The notes: generated by a model not told the origin, from the letters alone. Shown: positions 45,404 to 56,790, numbered from the stretch's first letter. The stretch is DNA of 64,000 bases from Trichobilharzia regenti (GCA_944472135.2 OX235263.1:33161379-33225378), one strand, 5' to 3'. A program made the numbers and translations.

Positions 45404-45951
45404 GCTGTAGAAAGGATCCAATGTAGAGTAGCTTTAAAGGTCATTCTATGAGCTAGTTTTCTCATAGCTATTAATTAGATTTCCTATTTTTGTTTACATA
45501 GCTAAATAAATCGATATCATTTCACCGAAAAATACCCATTAAGTCATGAAGAAAGACACTTCAGTGAAGAAAATTTTCTTTATCGACGAAATCATCTTCA
45601 GAGGCTTTACAGTCGTATTTATATTTACCAAAAATGTATAGAAGTCTATTACTGAGTAATAGGTAATTGGTATAACTACTGAGAAGTGGCTTCGAAATTA
45701 AAAATAAAAGTTACAAATTACGTAGTACTCACCGGCAAAAAGGAATAAAGCGTTAGAAATTTGACAACTGTAAAATTGTTATTGAGTGAGAAGAAAGGTA
45801 GTTGAGTGTTCATTTAACAAATGTGAAGAGGGTGAGGAAACGTACAAAAGTAACATGTGAGAGTGATGATACTGAATTTATTATTGAAGTAAAAGAAAAC
45901 TAATCAAAAAAATAAAAAATTTACAGGGAGCAATTAACGAAGAGGTTAAGA
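45404..45951. other. Intron sequence, nothing recognised
   Basis: No frame or family match up to the Penelope-like fragment. Confidence 0.35.
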
Positions 45952-46960
45952 CTAAGGTAGGATAAGAGACTGGAAAAACGTTTTCTGTATAGAGAGTTCT
46001 GGGTTGTATTGACGAATTGCCAGCGCCTCCGCCACACACAAAAGCCGAAACCTGACGCCCTTTGTACCATTCGGCCTAACCTTGTAGATGATCTTGAAAG
46101 ACGACTCTAGTGGAGCTGAGTGGCCTGAGTTCACCAAGTCCTCGAAATTTGAACTAGTAATTGTCTTGTATTGTCCTTTTGCTAACCATGCCGGATCATG
46201 TTCAGAGATGCGTTTGAAAAGTGTGCGCTTTGTACGGCCAATATAACTACCTCTACACGAGCAGGTGAATTTATAAACACTGATTGAAGTGGCTCAAAGC
46301 GGCAGTTTGTTCTTCACACATCCACTGACCATTTGTCGGCTGTAGAAACTGATCCGTAACTCAGCCGAAAAGAATGCTTTTCTCAGCTGCGGTATTACCT
46401 TAAGTTCAATGTTCATAAATAGCAGTTTCTTCGACACTGTCTGCGTTCTTTTGACCTATTGCTTTACTTTCATGTTTTTCTCGATGAATTTTGAAGGATA
46501 TCCATTTTCCATGAGGACTCGTTTGAGTCTGTCCAGATCACCATTGACTGTATCACTGGTACATATCCTTCATATCTTTAAGGATAAGAAGCGGACCAGA
46601 TTTCTCTCCATTCTCAAAGGGACCCAATTATGAAAATTCATGTATCGACCACTCTATGTTGGCCTCCTGGAGATTGATCTCTGAAGGGAACCGTCAGATC
46701 TCCTTTTCAGCAGAACGTCCAAAAAATGAAATTCTGAGTTCATCTCTGATTCCGACATGAACTTGATAGCATGATGGAAGTTTTTGAATTCCCTCGTTAT
46801 CATCTAGATGTTGGCATTCTCTTCACTTATGATAAAAGTATCATCCATGTATCTTTGATACATATGAAAACTATCAATAATGGGTGGCCACATACATTTG
46901 TCATTTCAATAAAAAATAATATAATCAATCGGCTGTCAGCATCACAGTTGAATATCTTCT
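45952..46960 (-). pseudogene. Penelope-like element: RT motif C to GIY-YIG endonuclease
   Basis: Conceptual minus-strand translation from ~46960 gives YMDDTFIIS (RT motif C), HFLDVLLKRRSDGS, then, after several stops, KFTCSCRGSYIGRTKRTLFK and RISEHDPAWL, the GIY-YIG endonuclease typical of Penelope-like elements. The C-terminus continues to 45952 (RLLCVAEALAIRQYNPEL). At least five in-frame stops, so dead. Truncated on the RT N-terminal side. Antisense in a dynein intron. Confidence 0.85.
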
Positions 46961-47811
46961 TGTTGTTGTGATGATTCTGCAACCAAGACCGATTTATTTT
47001 TCTGATATGTATTCATATATATATATAGTGGTCTCTCTTTCTGTTGCTCTCTTAGTCTGTGACCATTTCATTTTGATGAACCTGTCTCCTTTAACAATGT
47101 ATATTCCATTTATATTATATATAATATGTGTGTTTGTTGACAGTCTGATCTTGGTGACATATATATATATATATCCACATAATGTGTGTTTGTTGACAGT
47201 CTGATATATTTTTCTATGTATATATGGATCGATACTCCATTATAATTAGCCAATCATGTTAAGACTGTCTATTGATTTGTTCACACACTTGTTTGGACAT
47301 TCATATATATTTTTGCTCTCACACTCTTGTGTGATATTGATTCGCCTTGTGTTTGGAAAATAGAAGTATCATCGCAAACCTAGTGGTCTTCTGATTTCCG
47401 TCTTTCTTGCGTCAGGACTATTAAATTCTCGACCAGTGCATAACATTTTCAAACTTTGGGGATCGTGACTTGCAAGTAATTCACTGAGATGCAGTTGGAT
47501 TTCATCATCTGTCCTGTAGTTAATATCACTAAAATATTTCAAAAAATTTCACATATCTGTATTCATAAAATGTATCTAGTTCTCCTGTGACTTAAGTAAC
47601 GTGAAAGTAATTGGTTTTACTTACTGCAATCTTTTTTCTGCATGAATACAAGGTTTATTAAAGATCAGGATGAATACTATTTTATATTTGTAGTTCTAAA
47701 TACCATAGTTTTCAACATCATGAGCAGATCTCACTGGATAAAAGTTGTCAACGTCTTAGCAAACAGAAAAAACGACACCTACATAGAACAGTTTACCAAA
47801 TAGTATACAAT
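46961..47811. other. AT-rich intron sequence with microsatellites
   Basis: TA runs lie near 47015-47028 and 47159-47174. The phrase TGTGTTTGTTGACAGTCTGAT occurs twice (about 47128 and 47187), a short local duplication around the second run. Confidence 0.5.
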
Positions 47812-47965
47812 TGGTGGATGGTGGCTAGCAGTGGAATCCAGGATGCGCATTTCGTCCTATTTGGGACTCGTCATCTGGATGTACCTGCATTCCTCAGTGA
47901 GTGATGATGTTCCCACCAAGGCTGGAACCCAGTACCCATAGTTTTCAATCAATTGACGGGAAAAC
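47812..47965 (-). repeat. SINE-A copy, minus, 3' part
   Basis: Complement of the hammerhead end and the B-box region of SINE-A (GGTACTGGGTTCCAGCC, complement of 47925-47942). It forms a head-to-head pair with the next copy. Confidence 0.75.
47833..47880 (-). ncRNA. Hammerhead ribozyme remnant (C3 to A)
   Basis: Minus strand: stem I ATCCAG / CTGGAT, core AUGACGAG, stem II GTCC/GGAC with loop CAAATA, GAAA, stem III TGC/GCA, cleavage triplet ATC. Every element is right except that C3 of the core is A. Confidence 0.72.
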
Positions 47966-47995
47966 CCATAATTCAATTCAATAATTAATATGACC

Positions 47996-48315
47996 CTTTG
48001 CACAAGAGGTGGCTCTCGTGGCCCAAGTGGTCTAGTGGATAACGCTTTGGCGTTTGAAACAATGGGTACTGGGTTCGAGCTTCGGTGGGAACGTCATCAC
48101 TCACTGAGAAATGCGGGTACATCCAGTTGACGAGTCCCAAAAAGGACGAAATGCGCATCCTGGATTCCACTGCTAATCACCATCCACCAATTGTATACTA
48201 ATCAAATACCCAGACATCGTCGAAGCATCTGCACAAGAAGCCGACATGTCAACCTGAGACCGAGCACTTCGGTCCAATCAATCGACGAGAAAATCAAAAA
48301 ATTCAATTCAATAGT
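47996..48315 (+). repeat. SINE-A (Sm-alpha-like) copy, full length
   Basis: A-box region GTGGTCTAGTGGATAACGC, B-box GGGTTCGAGCTTC, hammerhead at 48121-48165, body ATCAAATACCCAGACATCG, and tail GAGCACTTCGGTCCAATCAA. Confidence 0.82.
48121..48165 (+). ncRNA. Hammerhead ribozyme remnant (C3 to U)
   Basis: Stem I ATCCAG/CTGGAT, core UUGACGAG, stem II GTCC (loop CAAAAA) GGAC, GAAA, stem III TGC/GCA, triplet ATC with cleavage expected after 48159. Only C3 departs from the consensus. Known biochemistry says C3 pairs with G8 and its loss abolishes cleavage. Confidence 0.72.
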
Positions 48316-48867
48316 TTACCAAATAACGGAAAACCACCAGTCAGAATAATCTGATGGTAAAAAAAAAGATTAAATAATTAGGAAATCGTATTTAATAAGA
48401 ATAAACTAGTTTTAAACAAGATAACGGTCTCTGATAAAATTGAAAAACATGATCGGAATAGAATTGTGAGCGTAGTTCGTGAACAGCACCCATGCCAACA
48501 AAGTAACAATCTGATTACTTTCTCACTGTCATTTTGTAAGCCACTAACTAGACTTGCCCACTGTTCATCTTTTTGCAAAAACTGTCAAAGCTATTCATCA
48601 TTTCACAATGCCTGGCAAAATTAATACAGCAGTGTAGCCATTAATGTAGTTATGAGAGTAGTAGTAGAATTTGTGCACTGATAGACTATTAGGTAAATTT
48701 ACCTGACATGGAACGCAGTAAATAGTGTTACTAATTCACTGACAATGCTTTACTCATAACCAGTTGCTCACAGTCGACTTATCATGAGTAACGGCTAGTC
48801 AAGAATCTTGTTAGTTGAGTAGAAAATTGATATTTTGGTATTCAGCATATATTTATCAAGATAAGTA
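48316..48867. other. Intron sequence, nothing recognised
   Basis: A stretch of A residues lies at 48358-48367; otherwise unassigned. Confidence 0.35.
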
Positions 48868-48871
48868 ATAT

Positions 48872-49209
48872 TGTAACGTCAGAAGACAAGGGCCAGGCAA
48901 CAGATCGTTTATCGAGAAAATCAAGAGATATTTATAGATTTTTATGTATATTATTATTCGTTATTGTTAGAAGAGAAGCAACATCTTCTGATTGGTTTGT
49001 TTCCTGCTGAAGTTATTCTGTCATCTCTCTGTTGCCGTTTCTTAATCAGCCCGTTGATATACTTGCTAATCGTATCCTCCCAAGCTAATTCTTCTGTGAT
49101 TCGTTGTTGAGTTAGTCTTTGTTCTTGTTTTCATGACTCCGATTTGAGATGTAAACATTGACGTAAATGGCTGTCTACCACTATTGGCTAACAGACAGCT
49201 CTCACCACA
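48872..49209 (-). repeat. Solo LTR, gypsy-like family 2 relative
   Basis: TGTAACGTCAGAAGACAAGG to CAGCTCTCACCACA, homologous end to end with the 330-bp LTR but diverged internally. Flanked by a 4-bp duplication ATAT (48868-48871 and 49210-49213). Confidence 0.82.
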
Positions 49210-49213
49210 ATAT

Positions 49214-49498
49214 TAATTAAACCCTCTTAGTGTTTTTACTATGACTTCTTGATATATATGCATCCAGTAACTCACAATGTGTTCCTCATATTTCTTTCCA
49301 AGTTAAGTCATTCTACTACTAAAGAAATGTTTCCGAAATCTTGAAAACTTTTAGTACTTTTAGTAAATCAGTTCACTCTTTGAAAACTTTTCTGTTATTC
49401 TTTGAAATAGTTAAATTATTTGATTACTAATAGAACGATGGACGTATGCATCAACTAATTTCTGATATTTGCATTGAAAATATCGTTTACCTATATAG
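49214..49498. other. Intron sequence before exon d
   Basis: No feature seen other than the acceptor at 49498. Confidence 0.4.
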
Positions 49499-49636
49499 GC
49501 TATGGATCAAGCATTTTTCTTACCACTATTTGAAGCTGGTTTAGGAGATCATCGTCAACAGTATACGCAGACTTCTGGAGCTTTAGAGGATTTGACTAGG
49601 AAGACATTTAACGAATTCCAAACAACTATTGAAGCA
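49499..49636 (+). CDS. DNAH2: DNAH2-like dynein heavy chain, exon d
   Basis: 46 codons, phase 0. Acceptor ACCTATATAG at 49498, donor GTAAGT at 49637. It reads AMDQAFFLPLFEAGLGDHRQ and ends LEDLTRKTFNEFQTTIEA, corresponding to the IDELVRKTF-EW block of DNAH2-type tails. Confidence 0.9.
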
Positions 49637-49820
49637 GTAAGTTTTTGAATCATGAATGTTTTCTCCTTTCTATCGTTTACTTACAAACTTTGACCTGACT
49701 AATAATTGATTAGAAATCTAGGCTGATGTGCTGAATATTCTAAGTTAGATTGAGCATATCAGTTTTAAAAAACTACTGGTATAAATAACTGGGAGAAATT
49801 TAGCTGTAACCAAGTATTAC

Positions 49821-50625
49821 TTTGCCGATGATATATGTCTGATTTCCCACAAACTGGAAGATATGCAAGTGAAAATCAACAAGTTGTCAGAAGAAGCATC
49901 AAAGATAGGACTCCAAGTAGATATAGAGAAAACAGAGGAGATGAAGATTCTTGGCCAACAACAACATACAACAATCAGCCAGCACGGATGGGAGGAACCT
50001 GAAAGAAACAACCTCTTTCACCTACCCACCTACCTGGGAAGCATCGTTTTAAATACAGGTGGAACTGACGAGGATATCAAATCAAGGATCGGAAAAGCAA
50101 GACAAGGTTTCATTACTCTCAAGTCTGTGTGGAGGTCAACAGCACTCAGCATCAGAAATAAGATACGGATTTTCAACTCCAATGTGAAGTCAGCTGGTGC
50201 TACCGTATACGCATCAGAGACTTGGTGCGCCATAAAGAGTATCTCCAACAAACTTCAGACCTTCATTAACAGCTGTCTTCGCTCAATACTCAAGATCAGA
50301 TGGCCAGATAAGATCAGTAGCAGGGATCTCTGGGAGCGAACCAACCAGGAACCGATTGGGTAACAAACACGCAGGAGTAAATGGAGATGGATTGGCCATA
50401 CCATCAAGTGACATCACTAGGCAAGCCATCGCTCGAGTGGAACCCGAAACGAAAGTGGCGAGTTGGTCATCCAAGGGTAATTTCGAGGAGGTCATGTGAA
50501 GAGAAGATGAAAGCATGTGCGCAGACGTGGAGCCAGGTGAAAACTCTAGCAGAGAACCAAACGCAATGGAGACGTGCACCTGAAGCCCTATATTCCTCTA
50601 GGAATTAAAGGAAATAATAATAAGT
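49821..50625 (+). mobile_element. RTE-like LINE (SR2-type), C-terminal part with 3' tail
   Basis: 5'-truncated exactly at the RT motif C (FADDICLISHKLEDMQVKIN at 49821). The frame 49863-50363 is open for 166 codons (NNLFHLPTYLGSIVLNTGGT, DEDIKSRIGKARQGFITLKS, RWPDKISSRDLWERTNQ), then hits TAA and continues in another frame to the end. The tail is GAAGCCCTATATTCCTCTAG then AATAATAATAA. Best-preserved RTE copy here; inserted in sense direction in a dynein intron. Confidence 0.85.
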
Positions 50626-51408
50626 ATCACTGAGTCTTGGGATTTCGTTGTTGATGATGGTGAAGGCCCAATATTTCACCTAGGCCTATCCAATCATTTC
50701 ACCTGAGCCTTAAAGTGCTTTAAGCTTTTTTTAGGGGATACTCATCCGAACTGGCTAGAACGCCATTTCACGTTACTTCTTTGTGTCATTTACACGGAGA
50801 ATCTCTGAATCCTTAATTCAGTCATCCCATGTAGATAAATTCTAAAATCTATTCCCTGAATAACCTAAACTTTATTGTATTTAAATACACTACTCATCAG
50901 AGCATTTTACTAAATAGCTGAATCATTTTGATTTTCGTTTTGTTGACAGTATCTATAAGTCAGATAAAGTACTGATTTATTGGATAATTAGGCAAACTAA
51001 ATTTAGTAAGACTGGTATAGTTTGGCTAATCTATAACACTACTATTACTTTGCAAGAGTTTTAGGCGTTGTATTTATGCAGCGCGCATTTTCTTCAGTCA
51101 ATATATGGCTTACTTTTTGACAAGATTTAGAAATCAGATGTTAAGCAACCATCATCAGGAAATCATCAAATGATTTTGTAATTATTTGAATAATATTGAT
51201 TTCATAATTTGCAAAATGAAATTCCCCAAACACATCGTCAGGTTTAAACTCTTCATAAAAAATGTTGACGATTACTTAGGGATTTTAGTTTCAGGACAGG
51301 ATAGGATGAACTTGTAAGGACTTATAAGGACATCTAGTTACAATTACAAATTATTATCTGTGATAATCATAACTTATTCATATTTTTTTTCTTGCAAATT
51401 CATTATAG
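50626..51408. other. Intron sequence, nothing recognised
   Basis: No frame or repeat match. Acceptor of exon e at its end. Confidence 0.4.
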
Positions 51409-51927
51409 GATCCATTAAAATGTCTTGAATCATCGGTACTAGTACGTAGTCAATTGCAACCTGGTATGCTTGAACCAAATTTCAGTGGGATAGCACTTAA
51501 ATTACTCAATGAATTACACCACTGGATTCGACTTGGCTTTGAACTACCGCCGAATGCAGCTGATGCTTATCGACGCAGAACAGAATTACGTTATCTTCTT
51601 GATCTAATATTAGTTGTTGTTCGAGATTATAATCGTATTATAAATTCACTGAATGAAGATGAACGTGCCCTATTTAGAGAACGTATAAAAATATTAGATA
51701 AAAAAATGGCACCAGGTTTAATAAAATTACACTGGACTGTTAAAGGTCTAGTGGAAATGTTTGTTAATGATTTTCGTACACAAGCGTATAAATTACAAGT
51801 GAAAGTTGATGAATACAAATCAGCTAATGCAAATATTAAAGATAATTGTGAACAAATAGCTCAAACATTATTGATTAAACTAGAACCAAATCGTGTTTAT
51901 GAAAATACAGAATTTGATGACTGTCAG
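51409..51927 (+). CDS. DNAH2: DNAH2-like dynein heavy chain, exon e
   Basis: 173 codons, phase 0. Acceptor TTCATTATAG at 51408, donor GTAAAT at 51928. It contains MLEPNFSGIALKLLNELHHW, VVVRDYNRIINSLNEDERAL and FRERIKILDKKMAPGLIKLHW, the end of the DHC_N1 domain. The sequence continues directly from exon d (...TTIEA|DPLKCLESS). Confidence 0.95.
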
Positions 51928-51987
51928 GTAAATTAATTGCTTTTCTTTCCTCAAACAGTATTAACATCAACTATTATTTTTTTTTAA

Positions 51988-52206
51988 ATTGAATTTTAGA
52001 TTTTCCCGTCCATTGATTAAACCGAAGTGCTAGGTCTCAGGTTGACATATCGGTGGCTCCTTGTTCAGATGCTTCGACAATGTCTGGGCATGTAATTAAA
52101 TTTAATTTGTGGATGGTGATTAGCAGTGGAATCCAGATGCGCATTTCGTCCTTTTTGGGACTCGTCACTGAATGTACCTGCATTCCCCAGTGAGTAATGA
52201 TTTGAC
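51988..52206 (-). repeat. SINE-A copy, minus, 3' part with tail
   Basis: Starts with the tail (AAATTGAATTTTAGATTTTC and ACCGAAGTGC, complements of the + tail), then the hammerhead end at 52129-52175. It forms a head-to-head pair with the next copy. Confidence 0.75.
52129..52175 (-). ncRNA. Hammerhead ribozyme remnant (C3 lost)
   Basis: Minus strand: ACATTCAG then UGACGAG, stem II GTCC (CAAAAA) GGAC, GAAA, TGC/GCA, then TCTGGATTCC with one base fewer than the other copies. Same missing C3 as at 32139. Confidence 0.65.
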
Positions 52207-52412
52207 CGTTGCACAAGAAGTGGCTCTCGCGGCTCCAGTGGTATAGTGGATAACGCTTTGGCATTTGAAACTGTGGGCACCGGGTTCGAACCTCGGTGGG
52301 AACATCATCACTCACTGGGAAATGCAGGTACATCTAGATGACGAATCCTAAATATGACAAAGTGCGCATTGTCTTGGATTCCACTGCTAATCACCATCCA
52401 CCAATTGAACTA
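52207..52412 (+). repeat. SINE-A copy, plus, no tail
   Basis: A-box region AGTGGTATAGTGGATAACGC, B-box GGGTTCGAACCTC (perfect consensus), and a hammerhead region at 52330-52382 that is worn (AUGACGAA core, TATGAC, AAAG). Confidence 0.75.
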
Positions 52413-53204
52413 TTACTTTATTAGAATGTAAGAAATATGAAGATGTAAAATTAATATATTACTTGCAATTTTGTTTGAAGTAGTATAGAAGGCAACAGTT
52501 TTATATTTTGTGCAGTTCACTGTTTTAACTCGGTTGAAGTAGTCAATGTAAAAGTGAGCCGACTACAAAAGTCACCCATACATTTCCTGATTTATTGATT
52601 CTTCTGTAAAGTCGAAAGAAAATCGATTTGATACTATAAAACACCATAAGACCTAACTTTCAAAATAGAAGAACCTGATTACAGTGTATCCTGTAAGCAA
52701 CACTAAGATTTATCCAATAGAAAACTATACCTTTTTCACAACTTTAAATGGAGTTAATGGTAACAATAATGACATTAGAGGGGATAAAGTGCAGTGAAAT
52801 AAAATCCACCAGAAGGAACATTATTAAGGTCAAAGTGCATTTTAGGTGTGTTATCGTGTGTAGACAATACTCCAGCTACACATAAGCGATCAAAACGTAA
52901 ACACTTTGAGTTGGTTACATTTAGTCTAACAGATAACTTCGAAAGTTAGTGAATCATGGGAAACCCAAATTATCTGACTACAAAATTATGAGCTAATAGA
53001 AACTTTGTCATCTTATGTCCACCACTCATCCATCGAACTGGACAGTGTTCAACAATACGTTTCAAGAAAACGTGTTTATAATGTCTGGTGTAACCAGCCT
53101 CACTTGTTTACTTGAAACAACAGGATCACACAGATGTGACCATAAGTAGAAGTTTATCTAATAAGTAATACTGTTTCACTATTATTTAACATGCATAACT
53201 GCTT
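52413..53204. other. Intron sequence, nothing recognised
   Basis: No frame or family match. Confidence 0.4.
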
Positions 53205-53445
53205 GTTTATTCCTTTCTGTTTCGAGTGGGAATTAAGGCTTCAAGTTTAGACTATGAAGTTTCAGTAGCGGTAGTGCCTTCTTTTGCTGGGTATGATTGC
53301 TAGTCTTATGTTCAGCCATACCTCTTTTCATGGTTTACAACCATCCAAGCCAGGTTTATAAGTCAGTGTGCCGACCAGAAATCGATCCTCGGATCACACT
53401 CATGGTTAGCGAGCATTCTACCGCTGAACTATTGATGTAGATAAG
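53205..53445 (-). repeat. SINE-C copy, diverged
   Basis: Minus copy: tail side TTTCGAGTGGGAATTAAGGC, and head side GAGCATTCTACCGCTGAACT (complement of the A-box region). Confidence 0.6.
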
Positions 53446-53469
53446 TGTGTTTCAATTCCATAGTTTGTT

Positions 53470-54290
53470 CATTAGATATATCACACAGTGAAACAGTATT
53501 ATTTACTGGATGACACAATTTCGAACAAAATTTATCACTGTTCATAATCATGGCATCAATTATAATCACACAACTTCGAAACTTGAGTTTTATAGTCTTC
53601 TTTTTTCTCTCTTATTTGTCGTAGGGGTAGTAGAATTTTACAGATATCTAGGACAGTTGTTGATTCATTCGTATTACACGTGTTTGCAGTTGATTCGATA
53701 AATAAAGCTTCCGTTATCAATCTCTCCCTTCCCCCTGTGACAAGAAATTTTAAAACTGTCATCCTATCCTATCCTATTGTATGGTTGTGTGTAATTGCAT
53801 GTAGTGAGTGGAATAGCTGAACTATTCTCTAGATTTCTTACCTTATTCGGGTCAACTAATCCAGATTTTGCTGAGTTTTTACGCTCCGCTAGCCTGACAA
53901 TCACTCTGATAGGTTATTAGATAAACTAAATTGTTTTGTGTGATTGGCTCCACAGGATGCTTTAACCGACAAAGCTTGTTTCTAAATTAGTTTGTGGATT
54001 CGAATACCAGCCATTTTTGTTCCTGCCTTGTCAAGAATCCTGAATAAGGTTTCTGAGGTTCCTTCTTTGTATGGAATTACTACTGATGACTTATTCCCGA
54101 TTGTTGGTGTTGTCATTATTCTACTACCCCTACAATGACAAATACAAGAGAACAAAGAAAACTATAAAACTGAAGTTCCGAAGTCGTGTGATTATAATTG
54201 ATGGCATGATTGTGAACAATAATGAATTGTGTTCGAAACGTCATTCAGTAAATAATACTGTTTCATCACTGTGTGATACATCTAATAAAC
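53470..54290. repeat. Long inverted repeat, arms ~170 bp, spacer ~480 bp
   Basis: Left arm 53470-53637 and right arm 54118-54290 are inverted copies with roughly 85-90% identity by eye (ATCAATTATAATCACAC-ACTTCG against its complement; GTAGGGGTAGTAGAAT against ATTCTACTACCCCTAC). No transposase. The 103-codon frame at 54071-54382 is mostly the right arm. It may be a non-autonomous DNA transposon or an inverted duplication. Confidence 0.85.
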
Positions 54291-54827
54291 ACAATAATAT
54301 GGTATCACTTACTACCAATGTGCCCAAGATTTATACGTATATTAATAAATGTGATTTAGTTAAATATAATCCTGGGCAATGAAATTATCAAACATGACCA
54401 CAACCACGTCAAATTTTTTTTCACATGGCAATACAGTTAATAGGAGGTAAATCTGATCGCATATGATAACTATATTTAAATAATCATTCATTTCACTAGA
54501 AATGTGTTACTTTGATTACAAACAGTGTAACTCTAAGAATATCTGAAAGTTCCATTTTTTCATTTTCCCTAGTTAACATATGTCTGTATTGACTAATTTT
54601 GTGAATAAAGAATTATTCGTAACTATTCATCTAATAATTTTAACAAGTTTTCAATGACTGATATTAAGTATGTATAGTGAATTGAAAATTCCAGCTCACT
54701 CCAGCACTTTCCCTCAACAGTAGGAAACGAATACGCATAGTATGTATCATATTCAAATCGATGTAGATACGGAACTGTAAATAAGCGCGTGATGGATTTG
54801 TAATTGCCGAAAGTAGGAATGATGCGT

Positions 54828-55010
54828 CGGTGGCATAGCGGTCAGGACGCTCGCCGACCATGCACATGGTCCGGGGTTTGATCTCCGACCACTGGATGCA
54901 CTCCTTTACCTCGCTAAGACAGAAATAGTGCTGGTAAAGAGGAAAGGTTGGGCATCAGGCTAGCCACTCCATCCTGTAAAAATAAAGACTGCTACAGAAA
55001 CTTCAAGCAA
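54828..55010 (+). repeat. SINE-C copy, close to 42362
   Basis: TCGGTGGCATAGCGGTCAGG, GGTCCGGGGTTTGATCTCCG, CTTTACCTCGCTAAGACAG, GGTAAAGAGGAAAGGTTGGG. Lacks the last part of the tail. Ends shortly before exon f. Confidence 0.78.
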
Positions 55011-55097
55011 AGTTTAATTTTAATAATTTTATGAAATAATTCAGATAATTTCCACCTTAATTCTCTTTAATTATTTAAAAACTGAATGCAACTTTAG

Positions 55098-55222
55098 TCT
55101 GAACATAGAAGAATAACAAAAGAAAAACTTATTGCAATGCATGAAGAAATTGTTGAGAAATTACGTGAAGTCAAAGAAACATTTGTTTCTGAAAGTGCTG
55201 ATATTCAAATGCATTGGACAAA
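55098..55222 (+). CDS. DNAH2: DNAH2-like dynein heavy chain, exon f
   Basis: 125 bp (41 codons plus two bases). Acceptor CAACTTTAG at 55097, donor GTAAGA at 55223. It reads SEHRRITKEKLIAMHEEIVE and ends ESADIQMHWTK, the last codon being completed by the first base of exon g. It matches the DQREHRA...EIQQQW block of DNAH2. Confidence 0.92.
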
Positions 55223-55596
55223 GTAAGACTTATTGAGGTTATATTGTGTTTTATTTTTTTAAACAATTTGTTCACTTTTCATGAATTTAGACAAAGCAAT
55301 GAGAAGACGTTAATTGTCTGAATCGTGTAATGTATATTTGCGCGCAACACATTTCGAACAATCTGATCACACACGGACTTGTCATAGAAACACATATGAA
55401 ACTAACAGAGTTAAGAGGAGAGAAAACAGAATTAGGTCAAGTTAAAAGGACTTATTGAATGTCAAAATAACAATGAAGATCACTAAACCAAATAGCAGAG
55501 GTAATAGTGCATCTGCTATGGTATCAAAACAAAGTTTACCAAGGAGGGTTTAGTGTGATGTCCAATTGTTTTGAACGCATAAAGGTGGTTTAAACT
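55223..55596. other. Intron sequence after exon f
   Basis: Nothing recognised. Confidence 0.4.
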
Positions 55597-56790
55597 TTCT
55601 AATTCCCAGCTATGGCTTCCACCCAAAACATTTTATAGACAGGTCTAAAGGACGTGTCAACATCTATTTTATGTTCTGTCTCTACAATATGTTTCGCAGT
55701 AGAGGAGCTAGGTCTCCCGTTCTCACCATTAATGGGTTCTGGGAATTCTGTTTGCTTCTGAAGCCATTTAGGAATATGCTCTGAAGCCCTTATTTGCAGA
55801 GATCGATGAGTCCTCCCTATGTATGTGCGGTCACACGCACATTCAAACTGGTAAATACAGTGGAATGTGACATCATTTTTCGCATGTTTTAAGGGCTTAG
55901 ATGGATATATTGGCTTCACATTCTCAATTATTATGATATTAGCTGCATAAAAAATCTTTTAACCACACCGTTCAATCTTTCTCTAGTTGTTAAGCTGTTA
56001 TGATCACCCATACAGAATAGCTTGATATATACGTCTTTCTTAGGGGCGAGTTGGAGAGTGGGTCTTGGTGTTCTGAGTGCTTTATGTCTCTTAATGAATC
56101 TGTCAGGATAATTATTATCAACCAGAGTTCGTGTCAACTTTCTTTCTCCCTCATCAAGTGTGTCTTTAATGCATATTCGTTGGGTTCTTCTACTGAAGAG
56201 GCATCTTGCTAAGGCCGAACAAGGCCAAAACTGTGATAATTAAGATACTATCCTGTCCAGTAGCTTCTCTGTACATAGATCTTTTTATTGACCCATCAAT
56301 ATATCTAGCAATATATCTAGGAAAGATAAACATTTATCTTCCTCTTCTACAGACGTAAGTGATATGCTATTCTGAACTTCATTCATTTGATTTAAAACTG
56401 AAATGGCAGAACAAGGCTTATCACTTATGATTTCAATTTTGTCTACATAACTTCTATAAAGTGGAACATTTTCAGTTAAATCCCCTCATTAAAGTTTCAA
56501 TATACGACATGTACATATCTGCTAAAAGAGGCCCTAACAGACTTCCAATGGTAACACCATCAACCTGACAGAAACAATCGTCTTCAAATGTAAGCCTAAC
56601 ATTGCTAGTACACAGAAGTAATAAATCCTTTAAATAAGATATAATGAACGGGATGAATACGTTATGTGTGGAAATGTAATCACACAAAATGTCAACTGTT
56701 TCAGACAAGTCACGTCTTCTTATTGTTTTGTCTAAATTGTGTTTTTTTGTTGTTGAGAAATTTTGGATTTTAAAGATGAACATCATATGT
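55597..56790 (-). pseudogene. Penelope-like element: RT fragment and GIY-YIG endonuclease
   Basis: Frame 56786-56472 carries the RT block QVDGVTIGSLLGPLLADMYM (motif B). Just downstream the catalytic motif reads YVDK instead of YVDD (about 56450). Frame 56137-55931 is an intermediate region, and frame 55919-55599 has CACDRTYIGRTHRSL, RASEHIPKWLQ and HI-ETEHKID, a GIY-YIG endonuclease. Several stops and the lost aspartate mean it is inactive. Clearly diverged from the copy at 45952, so a second lineage. Confidence 0.85.

Noticed and set aside
48121..48165. Active self-cleaving hammerhead
   Set aside because: C3 is replaced without change at G8. Known mutational data make cleavage very unlikely.
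54071..54382. 103-codon + ORF as a host gene
   Set aside because: Most of it is the right arm of the 53470-54290 inverted repeat; the left arm does not keep the frame.
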